From Armatimonadota bacterium (GTDB lineage: Bacteria > Armatimonadota > Zipacnadia > JAUWAU01): a DNA stretch of 64,000 bases. A program made the translations under genes and the position numbers. A model generated the notes under the pieces. That model did no database searches and was not told where the DNA came from. It worked only from the letters and a program-made list of their open reading frames with translations. This document shows positions 54,658 through 62,486 of this stretch, piece after piece (the stretch's first letter is position 1; each line of letters begins with the position of its first letter). The DNA lies in NCBI GenBank assembly GCA_030601885.1, contig JAUWAU010000006.1, forward strand, positions 186,001 through 250,000. The letters are read 5' to 3'.

Positions 54658-55860
54658 TCACCTCCTTTCATGTGGCAGGGATAGATTCAACGCGAACGTA
54701 GCAAGACGCACCAAAAGGCACAGATTCACATGAACCGCAACGCGCTCAAGTCCGCGAACGCGATGTTTGCTGAGGAGGAAGCTGTCCTTGAGCAGCGAGA
54801 ACTCGCGGTCCACCGATGTGCGCTTCGAATAGACACGGCTGAACTTCCTCGTGCCTTGTGGAATCAGCTTATGCTTCCGAGGGTCCTGTTTCCACGAAAG
54901 CCAGCAGCGGCGACCTTTGCCGCGACCGCCACATCCAGATTCGCGATGTACGCGCTGGTCCTGTTTGTACGGACATACCGATTTCGTTCGACGGTTCTTG
55001 TAGTCGGTACCCTTCCATATCCATGGGCCATTCTGGCAGTGGGGCCGACCCTTCTTGTCCAGCAAGCCCGTCTCATCTTGCCTCATGTCCCGCAGCGGAA
55101 TGATCGGGTGGCACTTGTGTTTATCTTCAAGGTCGCGGCAGATGTTGACATAATCGTAGCCCCGGTCCATCAAGCCGAACTTGGGTTTCAGCCAGTTGCG
55201 GCCTTTCTTCGCGGCCTTGAAGAGCGGCAGCGCCTGCCGCCCATCGTTGGCGTTGGCGGGAGTCAGTTTCCACTCAATGGGAATCTGCTGCTCCGCGTCC
55301 ACCATCAGGTGGAGCTTGTAGCCGAAGTAGAACTCCATCTCGTCGCCGTTGCCGTTGTGGCGCATTCCGACGCGCGCATCCGGGTCGGACACAGGGTCAC
55401 GGCATTGGTTGGAGTAGGCCTCAATATCCGTCGCGTCGATGGCGACGATGTTGCCGAAGTCGTCCGTCTTCCCAGCGACGAGACCGACGAGTGCACGGTC
55501 ACACTCATCAAGGGCCTTCGTCTCCCGGAGCTTGCGCGTGAATCTGTAACAGGCATCTTGGCTCGGCACTTTGCTCTGGCTCGTGATGCTGCACGCTCGG
55601 CGAAGGTCGGAGTTCTCGCGGACCAGTTCCAGGGCGTCGGTCCAACACGTGGCCTTGAAAAGCACCTTGGCCACGGCAACAGCGAGCATCACGTCCGGAG
55701 GATATGTTGGCGGCCTTCCGGTTCGATTCACCTCCTCAAGTTGCGCGATGAAGTCACGGACAGGAGGCAGCTTGAGCACCTGCCGGAGCGTCTCCAACAG
55801 TCGACGGTCGCGAATCCGCTTTCGCCCGTTACGGCTCTTTTTCGGCCTTCTGGCGGCCAT
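54658..55860 (-). mobile_element. IS4/IS1182-like DDE transposase
   Basis: A 400-residue, apparently intact transposase. An N-terminal helical domain (RRPKKSRNGRKRIRDRRLLE, RTGRPPTYPPDVMLAV) is followed by the DDE core: Asp in VAIDATDIEAYSN, Asp in KFGLMDRGYDYVN and Glu in SVDREFSLLKDSFLL. Family is IS4/IS5 superfamily, probably IS1182-like. Terminal inverted repeats were not identified with confidence. Its stop overlaps the ribosome site of the HNH gene. Confidence 0.85.
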
Positions 55861-55909
55861 TTTGGGCCTCCGTGTCTCGGAGGCCTGACCAGAATTTGGC
55901 CGCAGACCC

Positions 55910-55938
55910 TTGTGTCGGACACAAGGATCGGGTATAAT
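55910..55938 (+). promoter_or_regulatory. Promoter reading into the candidate structured RNA
   Basis: TTGTGT (55910-55915), a 17-bp spacer and a perfect TATAAT (55933-55938) on the plus strand. There is no protein gene downstream on this strand within 1 kb; what follows is the paired-stem region at 55945-56057. Confidence 0.6.
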
Positions 55939-55944
55939 ACTTGC

Positions 55945-56057
55945 GGCCTTGGCGTACCCAGGAAGCGGGGTGTGCGGCAGTCAACCTCAACCCCGTATCC
56001 TGCTCTAGTCAGGGCCCCATGTTGTACGGAAGTGGCTGCGGGAACAGCCACTTCGGT
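55945..56057 (+). ncRNA. Candidate structured small RNA
   Basis: Two strong hairpins lie directly downstream of a TATAAT promoter. Stem 1: arms 55959-55971 and 55990-56002 pair at 12 of 13 positions (CAGGA with TCCTG, CGGGGT with ACCCCG) around an 18-nt loop. Stem 2: GAAGTGGCTG (56029-56038) and CAGCCACTTC (56045-56054) pair perfectly with a CGGGAA loop. No U-run follows. It lies beside an insertion sequence and next to two tRNA-like genes on the other strand. I do not recognise the RNA class. Confidence 0.45.
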
Positions 56058-56070
56058 GGTCTCAAGTAGG

Positions 56071-56143
56071 AGCGGGCAGCGGGAGTCGAACCCGCAATCC
56101 TTCGCCTGGTAAGACGACCGCTTTGCCGTTAAGTTATGCCCGC
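56071..56143 (-). tRNA. tRNA-Gly-like gene with an odd anticodon arm
   Basis: The acceptor stem GCGGGCA/TGCCCGC, discriminator U73 and T-arm GCGGG-TTCGACT-CCCGC are those of bacterial tRNA-Gly; 73 nt plus CC is encoded, without the final A. The anticodon arm pairs best as TCGTC/GGCGA with a 6-nt loop TTACCA, giving anticodon ACC (Gly); a 7-nt loop CTTACCA would give TAC but with mispaired stem. It may be an unusual or decaying tRNA-Gly. Confidence 0.55.
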
Positions 56144-56151
56144 TCGTCAGG

Positions 56152-56219
56152 TGGAGCCGGACGGAGTCGAACCGTCATTGCCGGGCCCTAACCCCAGCGA
56201 TGTAACCACTACCGGCCCC
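56152..56219 (-). tRNA. Short tRNA-like gene
   Basis: Acceptor GGGGCCG/CGGCTCC, discriminator A73 and CC, a T-arm GACGG-TTCGACT-CCGTC, and a well-paired anticodon arm CTGGG/CCCGG with loop GTTAGGG (anticodon TAG by position). Total 68 nt, with a short D-arm and no U8. A Leu anticodon without a long variable arm is unusual, so identity is uncertain; it could be a degenerate tRNA. It lies 8 nt upstream of the tRNA-Gly-like gene in the same direction. Confidence 0.45.
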
Positions 56220-56244
56220 ACCGTGCCGCAGTAAGTCTTGCGAG

Positions 56245-56267
56245 CGACCCCGCCCAGCGCGGGGTCG
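56245..56267 (-). terminator. GC hairpin after the HARE-HTH gene
   Basis: CGACCCCGC and GCGGGGTCG form a perfect 9-bp stem with a 5-nt loop a few bases after the stop of the HARE-HTH gene and before the tRNA-like genes. No U-run follows, so termination would be weak. Confidence 0.4.
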
Positions 56268-56272
56268 TTCCG

Positions 56273-56962
56273 TTAGTCATCGTCACTGCCTTTCTCTTGT
56301 CTCTTCGCGAGGTCCCATGTGTTTCGCCCGAGATTCACAAACGTCTCGGGATACCTGCGCAACATGCCGAAGAGCGAATTCGTCGGATACTTGCCGCCCA
56401 CTACGGCTCCCGCCACCTTCATCTGTGCGAGTATTTCCTTGGCATGCAGGGCCGCCCCGGCCTCCTCAAGGACCCTCTGGGCTACCTTGTACTTGGGGAG
56501 TGCCTGGCCTTTGACATCCAGAAGGGACCGCGTCTCTGCGTGCTTCTCTTCGTCCCATTCTCCGAGAGCATATCTGCCACGCCCAATCAGTTTCACGGAG
56601 GAGTTCCCGCGCTTCTCAGCCCGGTAGACAAAGGAGCGAAGCACAGATCCTGGCTGGGCCCAATGGATCCCCGGATCGGCCTCCTGCAGCTTCTCGTAGA
56701 TCGCCTTCGCGGCCATTGGCCTTCCGTGTTGCTGCAGGATGGCTACTACCTCGTCGAGGCGGGTCGGGGCCTTCTGAGCGGACCTCTTTCCTCGACCCGG
56801 TGCGCGGGCATCAAGGCGCCCAGCGGAATGCCCCAAGGCCTGCTGGTCGATCCCAAAGTTCCGTTTGATCTGCTCGATCAGTGCCAGCCGCTGCCGCAGT
56901 CGTCGTTCCTCGGCTATCAAGGCAGGCACGTCGATCCATTCAGGCAAGCCCTCTGTCTGCAT
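56273..56962 (-). CDS. Double HARE-HTH domain protein
   Basis: A 229-residue protein. A coiled-coil start (AEERRLRQRLALIEQIKRNF) and a Lys/Arg linker lead to two winged helix HARE-HTH-type domains: LDEVVAILQQHGRPMAAKAI (about 80-145) and YKVAQRVLEEAGAALHAKEI (about 160-215), the latter followed by NSLFGMLRRYPETFVNLGRNTWDL. HARE-HTH domains occur in restriction and chromatin proteins and are thought to sense modified DNA. The ATG at 56962 was chosen because it lies after GGAG and after two strong promoters. It may regulate itself through repeats in those promoters. Confidence 0.72.
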   Translation of the reverse strand: MQTEGLPEWIDVPALIAEERRLRQRLALIEQIKRNFGIDQQALGHSAGRLDARAPGRGKRSAQKAPTRLDEVVAILQQHGRPMAAKAIYEKLQEADPGIHWAQPGSVLRSFVYRAEKRGNSSVKLIGRGRYALGEWDEEKHAETRSLLDVKGQALPKYKVAQRVLEEAGAALHAKEILAQMKVAGAVVGGKYPTNSLFGMLRRYPETFVNLGRNTWDLAKRQEKGSDDD

Positions 56963-57022
56963 GGCTCTCAGTCTCCACAATACACACACGCGCGTGTATT
57001 GGTCTGCTTGGTCATTGGCCCT

Positions 57023-57051
57023 ATAATACAGGGCACTGCAGTGATTGTCAA
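57023..57051 (-). promoter_or_regulatory. Promoter P1 of the HARE-HTH gene
   Basis: TTGACA (57051-57046), 17-bp spacer, TATTAT (57028-57023). The spacer contains the palindrome CACTGCAGTG. Confidence 0.8.
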
Positions 57052-57156
57052 TACCCCGTTCATCGTTGGCCCTAGTATACTAGGATTCTGCAGTGATGTC
57101 AATGCCCCGGGGCACCTTTTTTGCATCCTTTCAATACAGCGGGCGATTCTGCAGTG
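57034..57156. repeat. Three spaced CTGCAG operator-like repeats
   Basis: CTGCAG occurs at 57036, 57088 and 57149, each followed by TG and the last two preceded by ATT (ATTCTGCAGTG). Two lie inside promoter spacers, where a bound protein would block RNA polymerase. Confidence 0.5.
57074..57102 (-). promoter_or_regulatory. Promoter P2 of the HARE-HTH gene
   Basis: TTGACA (57102-57097), 17-bp spacer, TATACT (57079-57074). Together with P1 it forms a tandem pair 51 bp apart with the same design, including CTGCAG in the spacer. Confidence 0.8.
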
Positions 57157-57186
57157 GTCGGATGGTCCATCTGTCGCTGAGACTGA

Positions 57187-57717
57187 AGGGACGGACGAAT
57201 CAGGGTTAGGGAGTGCCGGCGGCGGTCCTCCATCTATCGCAATCAACCCCCATTCGCCATTTTCGGGATCGGCGGCTATTCCTTTGCGCCCTACAAGATG
57301 GGGGTTTCTGGGCTTCACAAGCCAGCGAGATTCCGCGTCATCGGTCCAGTTGATGGCCGACCCGTGATGCTCGACGACACATGTTAGTTGATTCCGTGTC
57401 AATCTGCCCCACAGGCAGCCCTCTTTGCGGCTCTGCTGAACGGCCCACTGTGCCAAGAGTTTCTTCGGGCGGTGGCCTCCTGGGACGCGAAGTGGCCCAT
57501 TACCAAGAAACTGCTTCAGCGCATCGACTTGTGCGCGCTGTCGAATCACGAACAACCCAAATCGATCTTGGATGAGGTGCAGAGTTCTCTCTGCGCCATG
57601 GGAAGTACAGAAACCATACGGAGGCCCGCATCGCTCTTGGTACTATGGGAACTCGTCGCCGAGATTGCTCCCGACGCCGTCGTGAATCGCCAGATGACCT
57701 TCTTCGACGGGTCCTAG
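57187..57717 (+). pseudogene. C-terminal remnant of an N6-adenine DNA methyltransferase, with in-frame TAG
   Basis: From 57187 the frame reads SSIYRNQPPFAIFGIGGYSF, APYKMGVSGLHKPARFR, VIGPVDGRPVMLDDTC, then TAG (57385-57387), then LIPCQSAPQAALFAALLN and WDAKWPITKKLLQRIDLCAL. This is the target-recognition end seen in Eco57I-like methylases, where a Tyr normally follows DDTC. The catalytic NPPY domain is missing: the frame opens at a TGA near the HARE-HTH promoters. A 109-codon downstream frame remains from TTG 57388. Decayed rather than recoded is the simplest reading. Confidence 0.7.
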
Positions 57718-57858
57718 CCCCCGCTCCCCGTACCGCAGACTCGATCGTGCGTCATACGTCTTCTGTCCATGCTCCCCCTGCGTGAGGTACAGTTCTCCCA
57801 GGATTGGCGTATCCTGCGCTCTGGAGTTCCGCCGAACCCTTGGAATGCAAATATAAGG

Positions 57859-57887
57859 TTTACATGTCTCCGTGACTGTGGTAACAT
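57859..57887 (+). promoter_or_regulatory. Promoter upstream of the 57946 gene
   Basis: TTTACA (57859-57864), 17-bp spacer, TAACAT (57882-57887). The 228-bp stretch before the gene holds nothing else recognisable. Confidence 0.6.
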
Positions 57888-57945
57888 GCCGTTGGTTTTA
57901 GTGGCAAACGCCCGTTCGGGCGCACACTGGGGGAGGGACATTCTC

Positions 57946-58299
57946 ATGGTTAGAGTCGACCTTGCGCACGTCGTCTGTGAGCAGGATGGAACGGAACAGC
58001 CCGTCGTGCGAATGACATGCTCGGTGATGGGCAAAGCGTTACCCGGCAGGGATGAGTACCACGTGCGAATCAACCTGGCTGGTTATCCTGATGACATTGT
58101 GGGGTACGTGCCGAGCAAAACCGTTATCGTGGACGCTGCCTCGCTTGCCGATGCACGCCCTGTCCAAGGTGCATTGAAAGGGCGCTTGGTGAAGGAGACA
58201 CCTAAACACCTTATCGTTCACTGCCAGGGGGAGTTTCTGAACAACGGCAATCTACTATACGTTTCCAGAGAGCTGATGAAGGAGAACTCAGCTCGATAG
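57946..58299 (+). CDS. Hypothetical protein
   Basis: A 117-residue protein, mostly beta strands by composition, with YHVRINLAGYPDDIVGYVPS and HLIVHCQGEFLNNGNLLYVS. No known domain is recognised. The ATG follows GGGGGAGGG at good spacing. It lies 21 bp before the dCTP-deaminase-like gene and is probably co-transcribed with it. Confidence 0.65.
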   Translation: MVRVDLAHVVCEQDGTEQPVVRMTCSVMGKALPGRDEYHVRINLAGYPDDIVGYVPSKTVIVDAASLADARPVQGALKGRLVKETPKHLIVHCQGEFLNNGNLLYVSRELMKENSAR

Positions 58300-58320
58300 G
58301 CGTCTCGCCGGGGGATTAGC

Positions 58321-58806
58321 ATGTTTCTGGGCCGAGAAGGCTTGCAATGCGCTGTGAAACAGGAGCGGATTATCTTCGAGCCTGAGCTAGAGCCATGGCA
58401 ATACCAGGAAGGCGCTGTGGATCTGCGGCTAGGTCGCAGGTTCTGGCAACCGCAGTCCGAGGTCGCCGAAGACATTGATCCTATGGTACAACGTGCGGAA
58501 GATCACTATGTGCTTAGCGAACTGCCCGACCGCACCATCCTCACTCTGGAGCCAAATGCATTCGTGCTTGGTGAGACGCTCGAATGCATCACGATAGATG
58601 AGACACTGATAGGATTCATACAAGGCCGTAGTAGTTGGGGACGATGGGGGGTGTCCGTCCACTGCACAGCTCCAACGGTACATCCACGATGGTCGGGACA
58701 GTTGCGGCTGGAACTTCACAACCACGGCACGGCGATTGTGCGGTTGTATCCCGATAGGTCATCCCTGTGTCAGATGTCCTTCGCGGAGGTACGAAACTTA
58801 GGATAA
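58321..58806 (+). CDS. dCTP deaminase/dUTPase-fold protein
   Basis: A 161-residue protein of the trimeric dUTPase/dCTP deaminase superfamily. GAVDLRLGRRFW, FVLGETLECITI, GRSSWGRWGVSVHCTAPTVHP and the following RWSGQLRLELHNHG match the conserved motifs of dCTP deaminase, including the ExN-like end of the active site. It would remove dCTP or dUTP from the pool, a function also used by defence systems that starve phages of nucleotides. Context in an accessory patch makes either role possible. Confidence 0.8.
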   Translation: MFLGREGLQCAVKQERIIFEPELEPWQYQEGAVDLRLGRRFWQPQSEVAEDIDPMVQRAEDHYVLSELPDRTILTLEPNAFVLGETLECITIDETLIGFIQGRSSWGRWGVSVHCTAPTVHPRWSGQLRLELHNHGTAIVRLYPDRSSLCQMSFAEVRNLG

Positions 58807-58851
58807 CCCCTTCGCGGCGACGCCCGATTCAACTTGAGTAGACAAGAACCC

Positions 58852-58879
58852 AAAGGCCCCCGCATCGCCGGGGGCCTTT
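58852..58879 (+). terminator. Intrinsic-type terminator hairpin
   Basis: AAAGGCCCCCG and CGGGGGCCTTT pair over 11 bp with a short loop, followed by TTTCG. It lies 46 bp after the dCTP-deaminase-like gene. Confidence 0.75.
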
Positions 58880-59030
58880 CGCTATGGGTGGAGGACGACA
58901 TTGAGGTATGATCCCCGTAGAATTGGGGTATCACACCCTCTGGAGTTTCGCAGAACCCTCCCGCGGGTTGAGCTCGCTTGACAATGGGTAGGCCTGTTGA
59001 TAGAATATCGTTCCGCAGCGGAGGATCGGT

Positions 59031-59198
59031 ATGGTAATCGACTGGGCAATGCTCGAAAAGCAATCGACTGAGCGCCTGATGGCGTTCGAGGAGCAGTGCT
59101 TCCAGAACGTGCGGCGCGAGCTGGAGGCGAAACGCCGGGCGCTCGAGGAGCAGGAACGCAAGAAACGCAAGAAGAGGAAGCGCCGGCGACGAACCTAA
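59031..59198 (+). CDS. 55-residue basic coiled-coil protein
   Basis: A small protein with WAMLEKQSTERLMAFEEQCF, then a heptad-like helix and a very basic end (KKRKKRKRRRRT). ATG follows CGGAGG at good spacing. The combination of a helix and an Arg/Lys tail suggests nucleic acid or ribosome binding; the family is unknown. Confidence 0.55.
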   Translation: MVIDWAMLEKQSTERLMAFEEQCFQNVRRELEAKRRALEEQERKKRKKRKRRRRT

Positions 59199-59270
59199 GG
59201 CTCCCGAGGCCAACGTGCGGGAGTTGATGCGTGCGGACTTGCCCGGCGATGCTTCGAAACGACTAGATGA

Positions 59271-59347
59271 GGCGGCGTAGCTCAGGTGGTCAGAGCGCGC
59301 GGTTCATACCCGCGTTGTCGGGGGTTCGAGTCCCTCCGCCGCTACCA
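59271..59347 (+). tRNA. tRNA-Met (CAT), elongator type
   Basis: A full cloverleaf: acceptor GGCGGCG with CGCCGCT, D-arm GCTCAGGTGGTCAGAGC, anticodon loop TTCATAC, T-arm GGGGGTTCGAGTCCCTC, discriminator A and encoded CCA. The G1-U72 end pair and paired stem argue for an elongator rather than initiator tRNA. Confidence 0.92.
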
Positions 59348-59435
59348 GTTGTCCTCGTAGTGCAGAGACTCTTTGGCACCAAGGAGTCTCTGTGTTTGTA
59401 TTGGCCTCCATGACAGCCGTTGCCCTACAATCGCT

Positions 59436-59906
59436 ATGGCGGCACCGGACGAGCTGGACGACATCAGACTGCTCATCGAACTCCTGGATCAGGAGAATCT
59501 GCTCGAGGTCGAGGTCGAGGCGGACGGCAGGAGGATACTGGTCCGGTCGGACGCGGCGGTGACGGCCGAGCTGCAGGCGGCGACGGCTGCAGGCCTCCCG
59601 TTGGAGCTCGCGGCGCCAGCGCCGGAGGTTGAGCCGACGCCGGAAGAGGAGCCTGTCCCGGAGAACTGGGTGGCCCTTCGGTCGCCCATGGCAGGCGTGT
59701 TCTACCGGGCCCCTACCCCGGACGCCCCGTCGTATGTGACAGAAGGGGATGGCATCGAAGAGGGCGACGTGCTGGCACTCATCGAGGCCATGAAAGTCTT
59801 CAATCCCATCGTTGCGGAGATGTCGGGCACGGTGGCGCGCATCGTGGCAGAGAACGAGGAACAGGTGGAAGCGGAGGCGGTGCTGTTTCTCATAGAGCCG
59901 CTGTGA
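59436..59906 (+). CDS. accB: Biotin carboxyl carrier protein of acetyl-CoA carboxylase
   Basis: A 156-residue carrier. An N-terminal helix (IRLLIELLDQENLLEVEVEA), a Pro/Glu/Ala linker and a C-terminal biotinyl domain with the EAMKVFNPI motif; Lys-120 is the biotin site. It shuttles CO2 between biotin carboxylase and carboxyltransferase for fatty acid synthesis. The usual partner accC is not next to it; hom follows by 95 bp. The ATG at 59436 gives the usual family start. Confidence 0.93.
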   Translation: MAAPDELDDIRLLIELLDQENLLEVEVEADGRRILVRSDAAVTAELQAATAAGLPLELAAPAPEVEPTPEEEPVPENWVALRSPMAGVFYRAPTPDAPSYVTEGDGIEEGDVLALIEAMKVFNPIVAEMSGTVARIVAENEEQVEAEAVLFLIEPL

Positions 59907-60001
59907 GCGCCCCCCGAGCCGGACCGACGCGCCTGCCCAGTTCGTATGGCAGCTTGTCGCCGTAACGCAGGCAGCTTTCGCCAAAGGGGAGCGTGGGGGG
60001 G

Positions 60002-61291
60002 ATGGAACAGGAGCAAATCAACGTCGGCATCCTCGGCTACGGTATTGTCGGGAGCGGCACGTATCGCATCCTCTGCGGTAACGCGGAGTCCATCGCGCAG
60101 CGGGCCGGAGGGCCGGTGACGGTCACTCGCGTGGCCGACATCGACTGGGAGCGAGAGCGCGAGGTAATGCCCCCTCAGGCGCTCCGGAGCACCGAAGCCA
60201 CGGACGTCATCAACGACCCCAACGTGCACATTGTCGTCGAGACGATCGGCGGCGTCGCGCCGGCGCGGGAATACGTTCTGGAGGCGATACGCAGCGGCAA
60301 GGGGGTTGTCACGTCCAACAAGGAGCTTATGGCGAAGCACGGGTCCGAGATACTGGACGCAGCGGAGGAGGTACCCGTGGATGTGGAGTTCGAGGGGAGC
60401 GCCGGCGGCGGAATCCCCATCATCAGGTCTCTGAAGGAGGGCCTGGAGGGCAACACAATCCACGAAGTCGTGGGAATCCTGAACGGTACGACGAACTACA
60501 TTCTCACGAGGATGACCGAGGGGTCGGAGTCCTTCGACGACGCACTCTCGGAGGCACAGAAGCTGGGCTATGCCGAGGCCGATCCCTGGGCGGATGTCGA
60601 AGGCGACGATGCAGCCTACAAGATCGCCATCCTCGCCGCCATCGCCTTCGGAAAGCGGATCAACATCGCCGATGTCCCTCGGGAGGGCATTAGCAAGATC
60701 TCGCCCGCGGACATCCGGCATGCTTCTGAGATGGGCTACGTCATCAAGCTGCTGGCGATCGCCAAGAACGCTGGCGGCCAGATCGAAGTGCGGGTGCACC
60801 CGGCCCTCGTGCCCAAGAGCCACCCGCTGGCCGCTGTCAGCGATGTCTTCAACGCGGTTCTGGTGCGGGGCGATGCCGTCGGGGACGTCATGCTGTACGG
60901 ACGCGGCGCCGGCTCCCTGCCCACCGGCAGCGCCGTGGTCGGCGACATCATCTCCATAGCGCGCAATATCCGCAACGGGGCCATGGGCCGCGTGGTCTGT
61001 ACCTGCCAGGGACATGCCACGATGAAGCCCATGGGCGATGTGGAGACGCGCAAGTACGTGCGGATGGCCGTCCGAGACCAGCCGGGCGTGATGGGGAAGA
61101 TTGCCACGATTTTCGGCGAGGAAAAGGTGAGCATCAACTCGGTCATCCAGAAGCGCAGCGAAGGCACCGTGGCTGAGATCGTGTGGGAGACCCACTTGGT
61201 GGCCGAGAGCGCCTTCCAGGCCGCGCTCCGGCGCATCAGCGACCTCGACGTGGTCGTGGCCACCTCCAGCGTCATACGGGTCCAGGAGTAG
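60002..61291 (+). CDS. hom: Homoserine dehydrogenase
   Basis: Reduces aspartate semialdehyde to homoserine with NAD(P)H. The 429-residue protein has the Rossmann motif GYGIVGSG (12-19), VVTSNKELMAKHG, the active-site region EGSAGGGIPIIRSL and GILNGTTNYIL, and a C-terminal ACT domain (VRDQPGVMGKIATIFGEEKV, about 350-429), which binds threonine for feedback inhibition. An ATG at 60002 was preferred to an upstream GTG. thrC follows 14 bp after it. Confidence 0.96.
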   Translation: MEQEQINVGILGYGIVGSGTYRILCGNAESIAQRAGGPVTVTRVADIDWEREREVMPPQALRSTEATDVINDPNVHIVVETIGGVAPAREYVLEAIRSGKGVVTSNKELMAKHGSEILDAAEEVPVDVEFEGSAGGGIPIIRSLKEGLEGNTIHEVVGILNGTTNYILTRMTEGSESFDDALSEAQKLGYAEADPWADVEGDDAAYKIAILAAIAFGKRINIADVPREGISKISPADIRHASEMGYVIKLLAIAKNAGGQIEVRVHPALVPKSHPLAAVSDVFNAVLVRGDAVGDVMLYGRGAGSLPTGSAVVGDIISIARNIRNGAMGRVVCTCQGHATMKPMGDVETRKYVRMAVRDQPGVMGKIATIFGEEKVSINSVIQKRSEGTVAEIVWETHLVAESAFQAALRRISDLDVVVATSSVIRVQE

Positions 61292-61305
61292 GAGAGAGGG
61301 CTGCC

Positions 61306-62397
61306 ATGTCAGAGGCGGTGAGCGCTCGTCCCCGCGTGCGGCAATGGCCCGGTGTTATCGAGGCCTACCGCGACTTCCTGCCGATTACCGACGCTACCCC
61401 AATCGTGACGCTGCTGGAGGGCGACACGCCCCTGATCGAGTGTCCCCGTCTGGCGGCCACCATCGCGCCGAACCTGCGGCTGCTGGTGAAGTTCGAGGGG
61501 GCGAATCCCACCGCTTCCTTCAAGGACCGCGGCATGACGGTGGCCCTCTCGAAGGCGGTCGAGGAGGGGGCGCAGATGACGATCTGCGCCTCGACGGGCA
61601 ATACGGCCGCTTCCGCAGCCGCCTACTCGGCGCGGGCAGGCATTCGGAGCGCCGTGGTGGTCCCGAAGGGGAACATCGCCCTCGGAAAGCTGGCCCAGGC
61701 CCTCGCGCACGGCGCGGGCGTCGTCGCCGTCGAGGGCAGCTTTGACGACGCATTGCGCCTGGTCCGCGAGATTGCCGAGCAGTACCCGGTGGCGCTGGTG
61801 AATTCCATCAATCCGTTCCGCATCGAGGGTCAGAAAACCGCGGCCTTCGAGATCTGCGATAGACTCGGCGGTCCGCCCGACTATCACGCGCTGCCCGTGG
61901 GAAACGCGGGCAATATTACGTCATACTGGAAGGGGTACCAGGAGTATCGCGAGAAGGGCGTCATCGAGCAACCGCCCAAGATGCTCGGCTTTCAGGCAGC
62001 CGGGGCGGCGCCCATTGTCAGAGGCGAACCGGTGGAGCACCCGGAGACCGTCGCGACGGCGATCCGGATCGGGAATCCGGCAAGCTGGAAGCAGGCGGAG
62101 GCAGCACGCGATGAGTCCGGGGGGCTGATCGAGTCGGTCACGGACGAGCAGATCATCGAGGCCTACAAGCTGCTGGGGGCCACCGAAGGGGTATTCGCCG
62201 AGCCGGCGTCGGCGGCCAGCGTCGCCGGCGTCAAGCAACTCGCGCAGCGCGGCTATTTCGGCGACGAGCAAGCTACCGTCACCTGCGTGCTCACCGGGCA
62301 TGGGCTGAAGGACCCGGAGCGCGCCATTGCCGTCGCTCCCGAGCACACAACTGTGCCGGCGGAACTCGACGCTGTTGTCGCAGCGCTGGAGCTTTGA
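61306..62397 (+). CDS. thrC: Threonine synthase
   Basis: PLP enzyme converting O-phosphohomoserine to threonine. A 363-residue protein with the PLP Lys-73 in NPTASFKDRGM, STGNTAASAAAYSARAGI and VGNAGNITSYWKGYQEY, and EPASAASVAGVKQL. Length fits the short class. It needs phosphohomoserine, for which no classical ThrB gene is present; apgM downstream may provide it. The start follows GGAGAGAGGG. Confidence 0.96.
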   Translation: MSEAVSARPRVRQWPGVIEAYRDFLPITDATPIVTLLEGDTPLIECPRLAATIAPNLRLLVKFEGANPTASFKDRGMTVALSKAVEEGAQMTICASTGNTAASAAAYSARAGIRSAVVVPKGNIALGKLAQALAHGAGVVAVEGSFDDALRLVREIAEQYPVALVNSINPFRIEGQKTAAFEICDRLGGPPDYHALPVGNAGNITSYWKGYQEYREKGVIEQPPKMLGFQAAGAAPIVRGEPVEHPETVATAIRIGNPASWKQAEAARDESGGLIESVTDEQIIEAYKLLGATEGVFAEPASAASVAGVKQLAQRGYFGDEQATVTCVLTGHGLKDPERAIAVAPEHTTVPAELDAVVAALEL

Positions 62398-62437
62398 TCG
62401 TGGAACCGAGCGTTGCCACGGAACGCTATTCCGAGTC

Positions 62438-62466
62438 GTAGGGGCGACCCGGCGGGTCGCCCCTAC
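62438..62466. repeat. Perfect 13-bp palindromic repeat
   Basis: GTAGGGGCGACCC and GGGTCGCCCCTAC pair perfectly with a GGC loop between thrC and purC. Such units are common interspersed repeats; no U-run follows, so it is not a standard terminator. Confidence 0.6.
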
Positions 62467-62486
62467 AGCTCACCCGAGGGATGGGT

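Noticed and set aside
54656-54672. 16S rRNA 3' end (GGATCACCTCCTTT) on the plus strand
   Set aside because: No rRNA sequence precedes it; on the minus strand it is a Shine-Dalgarno sequence before an ATG.
56152-57387. The tRNA-like TAG anticodon as a suppressor of the in-frame TAG in the methylase remnant
   Set aside because: A tRNA reading the codon UAG needs anticodon CUA; 5'-UAG-3' reads the leucine codon CUA. The methylase also lacks its catalytic half, so decay is simpler.
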